From Adlercreutzia wanghongyangiae (GTDB lineage: Bacteria > Actinomycetota > Coriobacteriia > Coriobacteriales > Eggerthellaceae), in contig NZ_JAYMFF010000002.1 in the NCBI RefSeq assembly GCF_035989245.1, positions 496,001-560,000 on the forward strand: 64,000 nucleotides of DNA. The letters run 5' to 3'. Below the pieces are notes generated by a model, which did not search any database, was not told the origin of the DNA, and saw nothing but the letters and a program-made list of their open reading frames with translations. Both the position numbers and the translations under genes were made by a program. This document shows, one piece after another, positions 48,808 through 59,300 of this stretch. Within the stretch, counting starts at the first letter, position 1. Every line of letters starts with the position of its first letter.

Positions 48808-50496
48808 ATGCACGACAAGACACTTTCGCGCCGCACATTCGTCTCGGGAACCGCATTGGCTGGAGCAGTCGCTGCGCTGGCGGGGCTTGCCGGGTGCGCG
48901 CCGGCCGAGAAGCCGCTTGCAACGGCGGGGTCACAGGATTCAGGCGCCGCCACCGGCTTGGACGATTCCTATGCGTGGTTGCGTTCCGCTCCGGCAATGC
49001 CCGAGGTGTCGGCCGAGGAGACCTACGACGTGGTGGTTATCGGCGCCGGCATTGCGGGCTGCACTGCCGCTCAGGCAGCAGCTGAGGCGGGCGCCAGTGT
49101 ATTGGTAGTGGAGAAATTCGAGGGCATTACGGCTCACGGAACCGACATCGGTGCGGTGGGATCGAAGCTGCAGAAGGAGCAGGGCGTCGACATCGACAAG
49201 GCGCTGGCTTCCCGGCTCATCTATCAGTGGGGTCAGTCCGAGGGCAACTACTTCCTCATCAAACAGTTCGTGGAGCGCAGCGGCGAGGTGATGGACCACT
49301 ATATCGACATGGCCACCGATCTGGGCTATGAGGTTATCCTGAACAGCGAGATGACGGCCCGATCTGACTGGGACACGCTCGAAGACCGCTTCAAGCAGTT
49401 CCGCACGGCCCACAAGTTCACCATCCCCGAGGGTAGTTCTTTGCCCGAGCAGCCGTGGAACGTGGGCTATTTCATCAGCATGGTGGCCGACGACGCCCAG
49501 GCTCGCGGCGCGGTGTTCGAGTTCAACACCCAGGCCGAGCAGCTGGTGAAGGAGGACGGAGCCGTGGTGGCCGTCATCGTGAGCAACGCCGACGGCTACA
49601 AGCGCGTGAACGCGACCAAGGGCGTTATCCTCGCCACGGGCGGCATTACCGACAACGAGGAAATGAAAGCGTGCTTCTGCCCCATGGCCCTGCGCTCCGA
49701 CAAGTCCGACTACACGCCGGTGGGCGGCAATCGGGGCGACGGCATCATCATGGGCCGGTGGATCGGGGCGGCTCTGTCGCCGTGCTATCCCGCGCCCATC
49801 ATCCATCCGGTGAACCTCGCGGTTATGGGTCCGGGCTTCGATACCTGCTGGCTTACGGTGAACCGCGACGGCATGCGCTATTGCTGCGAGGTGGGATTCG
49901 AGCCCATCGTCACCAACGCGCGCATGAATACGCCGGGCAGTGTTGCCTGGGCCATCTGGGATTCCCATTACCCCGAGCATGCCCAGCGCCAGGAGCCGGT
50001 GAAGTCGGCCTCCTTCATGGACGGCCTGCAGGAGAAGGTGGAGCAGGCGGTGTCCGAGGGCACGTTCTTCAAGGGCGAGACGCTGGAGGAGTTGGCCGAG
50101 GCCATCGGCGTTCCATTCGAAACGCTTCAGCAGACTGTGGAGCGCTACAACTCCTTCTGCGATGCGGGTGAAGACCCCGATTTCGGTGTGCCCCCGCGCT
50201 TCCTCAGCTCGGTGAAGGACGGCCCGTTCTACGCCAGCAACGTGTCTGCATGGATGCTGGCGTTGCCCTACGGCCTGCGCGTGGACCAGAATTCCCAGGT
50301 GCTCGACGAGGAGGACACGCCCATCGGCGGCCTGTTCGCCATCGGCAACGCGCAGGGCGATTTCTTCGCGAATTCGTATCCGGTAACGTTGCCGGGTACG
50401 AGTCATGGCCGCGGCATGACCTATGGGCGCTTAGTGGGCCAGGCTCTGGCCAAGGGCACGACGATCGAGGGCTACGCCGTCGGTTTCGAAGACTAG
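48808..50496 (+). CDS. Tat-exported FAD-dependent fumarate-reductase-like flavoprotein (module 3)
   Basis: A 562-residue flavoprotein, same family as that at 23503 but diverged. MHDKTLSRRTFVSG is a twin-arginine signal; Cys in LAGLAGC may be lipidated. FAD motif VVVIGAGIAGCTAAQAAAEA, middle GVILATGGITDNEEM, and C-terminal GNAQGDFFANSYPVTLPGTS. No heme or FMN domain. AGGAGGAGGG precedes the ATG, so the longer frame from 48640 is not used. A different active-site region suggests a different acceptor from flavoprotein 1; the substrate is not determined. Confidence 0.9.
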   Translation: MHDKTLSRRTFVSGTALAGAVAALAGLAGCAPAEKPLATAGSQDSGAATGLDDSYAWLRSAPAMPEVSAEETYDVVVIGAGIAGCTAAQAAAEAGASVLVVEKFEGITAHGTDIGAVGSKLQKEQGVDIDKALASRLIYQWGQSEGNYFLIKQFVERSGEVMDHYIDMATDLGYEVILNSEMTARSDWDTLEDRFKQFRTAHKFTIPEGSSLPEQPWNVGYFISMVADDAQARGAVFEFNTQAEQLVKEDGAVVAVIVSNADGYKRVNATKGVILATGGITDNEEMKACFCPMALRSDKSDYTPVGGNRGDGIIMGRWIGAALSPCYPAPIIHPVNLAVMGPGFDTCWLTVNRDGMRYCCEVGFEPIVTNARMNTPGSVAWAIWDSHYPEHAQRQEPVKSASFMDGLQEKVEQAVSEGTFFKGETLEELAEAIGVPFETLQQTVERYNSFCDAGEDPDFGVPPRFLSSVKDGPFYASNVSAWMLALPYGLRVDQNSQVLDEEDTPIGGLFAIGNAQGDFFANSYPVTLPGTSHGRGMTYGRLVGQALAKGTTIEGYAVGFED

Positions 50497-50541
50497 GTGT
50501 TTAGTGCCAAGACGCTGCTTGCATCCAGATAGTGACAAATA

Positions 50542-50596
50542 AGGAGGCTCCCGCCAAGCTGTGAGTTGTCGAGATTCATAGCAGAGGGGGCCTCCT
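50542..50596 (+). terminator. Possible terminator of flavoprotein 2
   Basis: AGGAGGCTCCC (50542-50552) pairs with GGGGGCCTCCT (50586-50596), one G-U pair, with a 33-base loop. No T-tract. A second hairpin, CGGGAGAC/GTCTCCCG, follows at 50634-50653. Confidence 0.4.
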
Positions 50597-50699
50597 GTGG
50601 CGCAGCATCCTAACGCAAGGCTCACGCTCAGGGCGGGAGACGCTCGTCTCCCGTGTAAAATCGGCCGCGGCCGAAGGCCGAGATCTCGAACACACGGGG

Positions 50700-50992
50700 T
50701 TTGGACGAAAATGAGGAGATTTATAAGGCGCTCCCGCCCATATAGAAAGTTTTGGCCGGAAAAGGCAAGATGTCTAAGAATTACGCGGCGATGGGTCGCA
50801 GAATCCGGTTAATTGTGGTCGCAAATGGACAGATCTCTATGGGTAAGGATGCTTAGCGGGGCTGAAGGTCTTAGAAATCGTAGTATTTTTGGCCAAAGTG
50901 CGAGGATCGAATCGAATTCAGCATAGAGATCTTCGTGTTTGAGGCCAGGGGAGGGGCGGCACCTTGTGGCGGGTGCCGCCCCTCCCCCTTTT
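50700..50992 (+). ncRNA. Candidate structured RNA ending in a strong terminator
   Basis: There is no reading frame, yet the stretch ends in a near-ideal terminator. Three pairings are possible: TTTGGCC (about 50751) with GGCCAAA (about 50891), TCTAAGA (about 50772) with TCTTAGA (about 50870), and the 11-bp AGATCTCTATG (50831-50841) with CATAGAGATCT (50922-50932). The third starts in the loop of the first two and ends outside, forming a pseudoknot. The 5' end is not defined; a decayed repeat is the alternative. Confidence 0.35.
50948..50992 (+). terminator. Strong orphan intrinsic terminator
   Basis: A perfect 16-bp stem, GGGGAGGGGCGGCACC/GGTGCCGCCCCTCCCC, with an 8-base loop, then CTTTT. It lies 450 bp after the nearest upstream stop codon and before the PrsA promoter. 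Confidence 0.9.
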
Positions 50993-51349
50993 CGTGCAGC
51001 AGCTGGTCGTCTAGCGATAGAGGGCGGAATTGTAGAGGGGTTCAGCGAAGGAGACGGGCTAGTAGAGAGCTGTTTTCCCAGGTGAAATATGAGTTTCCTG
51101 CTTGAGTTTTCAGGTAGTTTACAGGAATGTGTGGGTTCTGTTGCAGTGGTGTGCGGTCTATGTGGTTCGCTGTTTCGGGTGAACGTCCTTTGAAATAATG
51201 TGCGACTGACCACAGAAGGGTTACAATACCCAGTTAGCGCTCTGGCTGCGTGGAGTGCAGAGTCTGGCGGGGAGGCCGGGTTTTGTGGCAGAACTGAGCA
51301 ATGTGCCTTGGCATACGGCCTGGGCAGCAGAGTGAAAGGTTGAGGATTC
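50993..51349. other. Intergenic region upstream of the foldase gene
   Basis: No gene seen. TACAAT at 51222-51227 may be the -10 of the foldase gene (no good -35). AGGTTGAGG precedes the ATG at 51350. Apart from this the stretch is featureless and slightly AT-richer than the genes. Confidence 0.4.
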
Positions 51350-52729
51350 ATGAAATTCTCCTCGTTTGTGAAGGGTAAGGCGCTGAAGAGTGTCGGCGCC
51401 GTGTCGGTGGCTCTGGCCCTGGGTGCCGGTCTTGCGGGTTGCGGTGGCGGCGGTGCCGCTGGCGACGTGGCCGCTACGGTGAATGGCCAGGACATCATGG
51501 AGCAGACCGTTACCGATTACGTGGACAACTTCCGCAAGGGTGCCAATCTGGAGACCGACGAGGCCTGGGGCGAGTGGATGGTTTCCAACGGCTACACCCC
51601 TGAGTCGGTGCGTGAAGAGGTTATCAACTACTATGTCGACCAGGACCTGTACGAGCAGGCCGCCGCTGAGTACAACGTGACGGTTGAGCAGGCCGACATC
51701 GACGCCCAGCTGGAGCAGACCAAGGCGATGTTCGAGAGCGAGGAGGCCTTCCAGGAGGCTCTGACCGCTAGCAACATGACCGAGGAGTCCTACATCGAGG
51801 ACGTGGTGAAGCCTACCATTCTGCAGCAGAAGCTGTCTGAGGCCGTGGCTGCGGCCGACACCGAGAACGGCAGCGGTGATGATGCCGCTCTGGCCCAGGC
51901 CCAGCAGATGGCCGACCAGTGGAACGGTGCCAAGCGCGTGAGCCACGTGCTGTTCCAGGCTGACGACACCAAGACCGACGAGGAGCTGGCTGCCGAGGCT
52001 CAGGCCGTGCTTGACCAGATCAACGCCGGCACCCTGTCCTTCGAGGAGGCTGCCCAGCAGTACTCCGCCGACTCCAGCGCCCAGACTGGCGGCGATGTGG
52101 GTTGGGACAAGCTGACCACCTTTGTGACCGAGTTCCAGGATGCCGTTGACGGCCTGGAGGTTGGCCAGGTGAGCGGTCTGGTGAAGACCGACTACGGCTA
52201 CCACATCGTGACCGTGACCGACGAGTTCACGGTGCCCGAGGGCGGCCTGACCTCGCTGGATCAGCTGCCGGACGACTTCAAGAGCTACCTGGAGTACATG
52301 CAGCAGAGCTCCGACAGCCAGAGCTTCAGCACCTGGTTCACCGAGTATCGCGAGAACGCCGAGATCGTGATCAATCCGATGCCCGAGGGCCTGCCCTACG
52401 CCATCGATCTGACCCCCTACGAGGAGGCCGCCGCTGATGCTGCCGCCACCGTGGACGAGACCGAGATGGGCACCGTTGAGGGCGACGACGCCGCTGCCGA
52501 CCAGGCTGCTGCCGAGGGCGACCAGGCTGCCGCCGAGGGCGACGCCGCTGCTGAGGGTGACGCTGCCGGCGACCAGACTGCCGAGGGCACCCAGCCCGCT
52601 GCCGAGGGTGACCAGGCCGCTGACGGCACCGATACCGCCGAGGGCGACCAGGCCGCCGAGGGTGGCGACCAGGCTGCCGCTGACGGCACCGCCGACCAGG
52701 CTGCCGAGGGCGAGCAGGCCCAGCAGTAA
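51350..52729 (+). CDS. PrsA-like foldase lipoprotein (SurA N-terminal + parvulin domain)
   Basis: A 459-residue extracytoplasmic peptidyl-prolyl isomerase/chaperone. Lipobox LAGC with Cys31. A SurA/PrsA-type helical N-domain follows (about 45-180), then a parvulin domain (about 200-300: RVSHVLFQADD ... LSFEEAAQQYSADSSAQTGG ... FQDAVDGLEVGQVSGLVKTD ... YHIVTVTDEF). The last 95 residues are a low-complexity tail built from AEGDQAA-like units, acidic and probably flexible. It probably helps fold exported proteins, such as the giant surface protein encoded 600 bp downstream; that link is inference. Confidence 0.9.
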   Translation: MKFSSFVKGKALKSVGAVSVALALGAGLAGCGGGGAAGDVAATVNGQDIMEQTVTDYVDNFRKGANLETDEAWGEWMVSNGYTPESVREEVINYYVDQDLYEQAAAEYNVTVEQADIDAQLEQTKAMFESEEAFQEALTASNMTEESYIEDVVKPTILQQKLSEAVAAADTENGSGDDAALAQAQQMADQWNGAKRVSHVLFQADDTKTDEELAAEAQAVLDQINAGTLSFEEAAQQYSADSSAQTGGDVGWDKLTTFVTEFQDAVDGLEVGQVSGLVKTDYGYHIVTVTDEFTVPEGGLTSLDQLPDDFKSYLEYMQQSSDSQSFSTWFTEYRENAEIVINPMPEGLPYAIDLTPYEEAAADAAATVDETEMGTVEGDDAAADQAAAEGDQAAAEGDAAAEGDAAGDQTAEGTQPAAEGDQAADGTDTAEGDQAAEGGDQAAADGTADQAAEGEQAQQ

Positions 52730-52762
52730 AAGCTGCCGACATATACCAGCCACTGGCTTTCC

Positions 52763-52792
52763 GGGACCCGCAGCAATGCGGGTCCCTTTTTT
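52763..52792 (+). terminator. Terminator of the foldase gene
   Basis: A perfect 10-bp stem, GGGACCCGCA/TGCGGGTCCC, with a 4-base loop, then TTTTTT. Confidence 0.95.
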
Positions 52793-53105
52793 GCATTTGG
52801 GGAAAGAAGGGAAGAGGGGGCGGTAGGAGCGAGGAAAATGTCAAGTGAGGGGGCTTTGAATCTGAAAGAAAGCTGAAAGCACTTTCAGAATACCGTTGAT
52901 CCCAATAGCAACGGGAAATGACAGGGTAGCTTTTAGACGCTCGTTGCCCTGTCATGAGCGGGTAAAAGTCGATCATTTTCATAAGCGAATCCACAAAGCC
53001 TTAACATTCAGTTCATAAAGTGGCGATAAATCGGCCCATAAACCTAGGAAAACTGCCGTTTAAGTTAACACCAAGGTAACGTGGCCGTTATCAAGCTGTT
53101 ACCGC
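52793..53105. other. AT-rich intergenic stretch with hairpins
   Basis: No gene seen. It contains CTGAAAG-CA-CTTTCAG near 52873 and a 9-bp hairpin, ATGACAGGG/CCCTGTCAT (52918-52955). Composition is markedly lower in GC than the genes on both sides. Confidence 0.5.
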
Positions 53106-53134
53106 TTGGATGCCATCTCGATAAGTTTTAAAAT
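53106..53134 (+). promoter_or_regulatory. Promoter of the giant surface-protein gene
   Basis: TTGGAT (53106-53111) and TAAAAT (53129-53134) with an exact 17-bp spacer in an AT-rich tract; predicted leader about 200 bases. Confidence 0.65.
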
Positions 53135-53338
53135 TTGCTACTGAGTATCACTCTGCCAAAAGTGCGCCACAGCCCCTTGACCTGCAGGTGAAGGCCTTGC
53201 GTCAAAGGAGGGAAGGCGGGCGCGCGAGCTCGGGTGCAGCCGCAGGCCTGACGGTCTCGGCAGAACTCGCGGCAGGCGGAAACCGCATGACGATTGCGAG
53301 CACAAGAGCGACGAATAGAGATGGCAAGACGGAGCAGC

Positions 53339-56300
53339 ATGATGGAAAACAACGAACGTAAGAATCAGCATGAGACGACCGTCGTCCCGCGCGGGGCGGT
53401 AGCGGACACCGGTGCTCATTGGCATACGCGCGTGCCGGCCTCGCCGGCCCCCGTGAACAGCTTCTCCACGAAACTGTGGGTGCGCGTGCTGTCGGTGTGC
53501 CTGTCACTGCTGCTTGCCGTGACTATGTTCGATGCCACGGCCTTGGTGTCCTATGCCGACGAGCTTGCCGACGAAGAAGCGCCGTTGGCTGCCACCGGCG
53601 ATGCCGAAGCGGCTGACAAGCCCGATGTCGCCTGGGCTTCGGCGCTGCAGGGCGCCGCACCCGATGCCGCCGCCTTGGCCGCGCTGGCGCCGTCGGGCCT
53701 TATGCCTGCCGCCGATGTGCTGCCCCAGGTAACGGCCGACGCGGTCGGGGTGTCGGAGGAGGAGCGCATCGATCTGTCCGAGCGGGTGCGTCCGCACCTG
53801 GTGGCCTCGGGTGCGCCCTACAGCGCCAGCCAGGGCTTCTTCCTGAAGGGCGCTCGCATGCAGGCGGCTTTCGAGCTGGGCAATTTGAGCGCTCTGCTGG
53901 AAGGCGGCTTCCTGGCCGGCACCAAGGCGGGCGACCGCTTCGTGCTTACCATGGATGTCCCCTACCTTTATATAGATGATGCGGGCAATGCGGCCACCAC
54001 CTATTCCCAGGAGGAATGGAAGCTGCGCTGTGCGCTGGCCGATCAGGCGGCGAAGGCGCTGGCCGGGGCAGAGGGCGCTCCCGACAGCGAGCAAGCGGCC
54101 CGCGAGGCGGCGGCCGAGGCGGCTGCCAACCCGGAGACCACGGCCCAGGCGCCCCGCGTGGCCCTGTTTGCCGAGGCGATCCCCGAGGGCTGGTCGCTGT
54201 GGCAGGAGCACGAGGGCTCCTATCGCGCTCTGACCGATGAGGACATGCAGGTCGGCGTGAGCGGCCGCTTGGTGTGGCGCTACGACGGCAACGATGGCAA
54301 GCTGGACGCAGCGGCGGCTCTGCCTGCCTTCGAGGTGGGCCTCGCGGGCTCCGTACCTGCAGGTACGCTCGTATCCATATACTATGGATACGAGATGCAC
54401 TCCTTCACTGCGCGCACGGTTGAAGGCGAGGAGGCTCCCGCCCCGCAGTACGGCGATGTGAAGCGCGGGGCCGTGGGCTCTTACGCGTTGACGAACGAGG
54501 CGAGCGAAGCGACCGCCTCGTTCGCGGTGACGCCTCTGGCCGCCGCGATGCCGCGTATGGCGTTCGGCGACGGCACCGGTTATCTGGCCCATGTGGTGCG
54601 CTACGAGGTGCCGGCCACAGCGCCGGCTGCCACGGCCATCGCGCTGGGCGCCGCGTTCCCGGCCGATTACAACGGCGTGGGCGGCGTGACCGACGACGTG
54701 CTGAAGGCTTTCCAGGCCGATGAGGGCGGCAACCCCATCGAGGCTGCTGCGAAAGCGGCCGCTGATGATGCCGACAACGCCGAGGAAGGCGACGATCCCA
54801 CGTTCGTGGGCGTGCCCGGCAAGGGCGGCGTGCTGGTGCTGGACGTGACGGACCTTTCCGACGAGCAGATTGCCGCCATTAATCCGATGAAGGCCTCCAG
54901 CCTGGCGGCCCTGGGGCTGAGTCCCCTGCCCTATGCGGTGACCGACGACGGCCGCATCCAGCTGACGCGCACGGGCGACGATGGCCATATCGAGCCTGGT
55001 GCCGTGCGCCAGCTGTACGTGGCCGCCCCTTATGCTGAGGCCGCTATTGCCTTCGCAGATGAAGCCGCCGAGCAGTCGGCGCCGGTGCGTGCCCAGTTCG
55101 ATGTGCAGTTGTCGGCGGTGGGCGTGGGCGAGCCGGTAGTGTACGCCGAGTGCGTGAACACCGAAGCCTCCTTCGCCGCTGCCGCTATGGGCGACGCCTT
55201 CATGACCGACGAGCAGCAAGCGGCCGTTCAGAAGCCGGCCGAAACGCCGGCGTTGCCCGGCCTGAACGAGGTGCTGGACGCGCTGACGCCCGCCCCCGAC
55301 GCTACCGAACCCGCCGCGAGCGAAACCGACGAGGATGCTGCCGCCGATGCTCCCGAGGTCGACGTTACCGTGCCCGACGGCTATCGCAACGCCGATAACG
55401 CCCCGGTGCAGCTGCTGACGGTGGATGCCGGCATCAGTCTGTTCGCCTCCCAGAGCCGCGCGGCGGCCGTGCCCTTCGCCAGCCAGCAGTACATGCTGCC
55501 GAGCGACTACCTGGACCCGAACCTGCACATTTCGGGCGGCACGCCAGTCGATGGCATGGTAAACGCCAACATGATCAAGACGGGCGAGATCATCGAATTG
55601 ACGCTGCAGCCCAACCCCACGAAGAAGTCGGGCTTTTTGGGCAAGCACGAGTCGTTCCAGAGCGTGTCGGGCGGCATGGACCAGATCAAGAACGCCGCCG
55701 TGAAGTTCACGCTGGAAATCCCCTACTTGTACTTCACCGACACGGCCGTGGTAACCACCACCGACGAGAAAACCTGGCGTGATGCCCAGACAAAATACCC
55801 TAAGGACAAGGCTATCTACGAGAACAGTCTGCAGCGTTTGGCACTGTATCCCACCACGTCCATCATCAACACCTACGACTTCTCGAAGGACGGCGGCAAC
55901 ACCTGGCTCTCCTCCCAGGAGATGCAGCAGTACACGACGGCGGGCATGTCGGGCACCTGGACGCTGCGCTACCGTTCCACCAACACCAGTAAGCCCTATC
56001 AGCTGCCCAAAGACCCGGCCAACGAGAAGTTCACCGTGAAGTTCGTGGGCAGCGTGCCCGACAACACCGGCGCCACGGTGAAGCTGGGCTATTCCTACAA
56101 CACCTACACCGACGGCTCGGGTGTGGAAACGCGCGGCGCCCAAGACACCGTGGTGGCCCCCGGTGAGGAGCGCAGCGAGGGTGCCTCCAATGTGCTGGAG
56201 GCCACGTTCATCCAGACGAACCTGAAGTGGACGCTGGCCAATGAGGCTATCGTGCGGAACCCAGTGCTGTGGGACCACTACAACTACACCGTGTGGAAGG

Positions 56301-59300
56301 TGACGGTGCAGAACGTGTCCGAGACGCGCGAGTCGGAAGTGGACTTCATGAACTACGTGTTCCGCTTTGATGCCGCCGACGGGCCGACGGCTGGTTTGCG
56401 CTCGAACGATACGCTCACGTGGAAATACGACAGCGACACGGGCAAGGACGTGAAGGACCCGACCGCCTACAAGGTGAACACGAACGTGGCGGTGAGCGAC
56501 TCCGAAGCCAAGTATATCGGCCGTCCCAAGGAAGGCGGTATCCTCATCTACGACGTGTCCACCATGACCGATGCCGAGATTGCCTCCATCAATGTGGACG
56601 ATTTCTCGAATGTGGATGAACTGGGTCTGACGCCGCTGCCCTACGGCACCGGTGGTCGTGCGGGTCAGATTACCCTGGACTACACGGAAGCCGACATGCC
56701 CTACGGCAAGCACCTCATCTCGCACGACCCGAAGGCGGTCGCGGATATCAAGGGAACCGACGAGGAGCGCGAGGAGATTCTGGCCAGCGAGTCTGACAAG
56801 CTGGTGCTGCTGATCGCGCTGCCCTATACCACGAACTACACTGAAACCGAAGGCGATTACGCCAATGCCAAGTGGGAGGTGCTGGCCACTGCCAACTTCG
56901 GCAACCGCGGCTACGACAAAGACAGCCAGTCGCTGGACTACCAGTGGATGCAGACGTTCACGGGCCAGAACGCCTTCAACTCGAACTTCACCAAGCCCCT
57001 GTATGGCGCCACGGTTGATAAGGTGGCGGTGGATCCCGACACCAAGCAGGAGAAAAGCGTGGAGGTGGAGGCGCCGTTGGGCCGCATGGTCACCTACCGC
57101 ATCAAGAACATCAAGAACACCGGCAACGTGCCCATCTACGGCGAGGATCAGAAAGACGCCACCACCTACGGTATGACCTTGGCCGATCAGCTGCCGAAGG
57201 GCTTCCACCTGTCGGGCATCGACATTCGCGTGCAGCGCAGCGCCTATTCCCAGCTCACGCGCGAGGTGGACAACCCCTCCACCGAGGAAGGCGCCCCTGC
57301 CACGATAACCCAGACGGTGGCCGACCTGTCCGACTGGTTCGACCTAGCCGCGGGCCAGGAGGCCCTGGGCAAAACCGCTACCATGCCCGTGCAGTTCCAG
57401 GTGAAGGACGCGGCGGGCAACCTCAGCTGGCGCTTCTTCAATGTGCCCCTGACCACCGAGCTTTCCGCCGACGGCCAGTACTACACCTTGCATTTGGGCA
57501 GCAACACCAGCACGGCCAACGGCATCGCCGAGTTCCTGGAAACCCAGGGCATCGCCGCGGCGCCCAGCCGCAAGTATGTGGGCAACACCGTTAAGCCCAC
57601 CACCGAGTTCACGGGCTTGTTCCGCGTGCTGTTCCGCCATGTAATTCCCGCGGGCACCTACACCAACAAGGCGCAGATGACGGGCCTGACTCCCTTCACG
57701 GTGCCGGTGAGCATCGATGTTTCGGGCGTGATGATCGAGTCGCTTTCCGACGGCAAGAAGGATTGGTACGACAACCGCACCGGCATCACCTTCGGCGAGC
57801 GCCGCTATGTGGCCATCGACCAGACCGGCGAGTACCGGCAGGGCGGCGAGTCCTACACCTTCACGTCCGAAGAGGCCACGGCCACCTTCAAGCCCTACGT
57901 GACCAAGCCGCTGCTGACGGCGCGCCCCATTTCCATGTACGACGGCAGCGGTGGCGTGGACAGCAACCTGGAGCGCGAGGGCACCTGGAGAAACGGCGCC
58001 CAGACCGACGCCAAGGTACGCCCCGCTTTGGTGGAAACTGACAACGCCGGCTGGCGCTTCCGCATTGGCAACGACTCGCTGTCGCGCATGGCCCCCGCGT
58101 GCTTCTCGGTGGGCCCCATCCCCGACGGCATCAACACTGCCTCCATCGCCACGGTAACCACCCAGGGCGATAACGGCACGGGCACGTTCGTGGTGCCGTC
58201 GAAGGTGCCCGGCGCCATGCAGAAAACCCCCTACTTCGTGACCGACAAGATTCGCCTGGGCGGCGCCTTCTTCGGCACCTACCACCCCGAGGTGAGCCCC
58301 GACACCTTCGGTGAGCCCGTGACTGACGAGGCGGGCAACGTTACCGGCTACACCCCCGATTACGCGGCCCAGGTGAGCCGTGTGGTGCTTACTTACTACA
58401 AGAGCGCTTCAAACGACGCTGACTTCCTGCCCATCACCAAGGAGCTGTACAACAACAAGAGCGGCGCCAAGCTGTGGGAGCTGTTCAAGCCCGAAGAGGT
58501 AACCGACGCTGACGGCAACAAGTCGCTGACGGGCCGCTATGTGCTGAACGTGGCCGACTTGGGCCTGGCGAACGACGACGACAAAATTTACGTGACCAAC
58601 CTCCAGATCTACATGACCCAGTTCAAGGGCAGCAAGAAGATCGTGCCCACCGACATGAACGACGCCACGGTGGAAATCCTGGGCACGTCCAAGGAAGTGG
58701 GGTCGCTGCCGCTGTACGCCCAGTGGAGCACCGACTACGCGAACCCCTCCGGCAACAACAATATTGCCGACGTGGCCACGCTGACCAGCATGTACATTCC
58801 TATCCAGCCCACGGTGAGCACCAGCTACGGCTATGTGGATGCGGCCGGCGCACGCCAGAACAAGACGGCCGTGCCCTACCGCTGGGGCGACCTGGAAGAC
58901 GAGACGGCTTTCTTCCGCTACACGCTGACGAACGACTCATTCTACGAGATTTCCGACTTCGGCCTTGACCTGATGGTGAACGGCCTGTCGCAGGAAACCG
59001 AGTCGGTAACCGACGGCGGCACCACTACGACGGGCCACACCTTGTGGCGCGGCTTCCTGACGCGCAACGTGGAGGTGCCCGGCTTCGTGTACGGCAACGC
59101 GCCGATGTACGACGCATCGGGCAACAAGCTGTACAACGCCGACGGCAGCGAGAAACTGGAACCGCAGAAGAGCTGGTTCTACGCCTATGGTGAGCTGGGC
59201 CGCATCGATGTGCTGAACGAGGAGAACACTACGGCCACCGTGATGAACGGCGAGCCCGACGGCACTGCCACCAGCAAGCTGGCCCCCGATGCCTCCTACG

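Noticed and set aside
50809..51498. A 229-codon minus-strand frame between flavoprotein 2 and the foldase gene
   Set aside because: It crosses the foldase promoter and start and a strong terminator, and the product is Pro/Ser/Ala-rich with no start signal.
53140..53338. Leader of the giant gene as a c-di-GMP riboswitch
   Set aside because: No recognisable GEMM core sequences could be lined up; the leader is only AT-rich at the start with ordinary sequence after.
53504..57208. Reading frame of 1,234 codons on the minus strand, with similar long ones at 58937-61531 and 61577-63592
   Set aside because: All are antisense to the giant gene in one fixed frame relation; products are Gly/His/Val/Arg-rich shadows without signals or domains.
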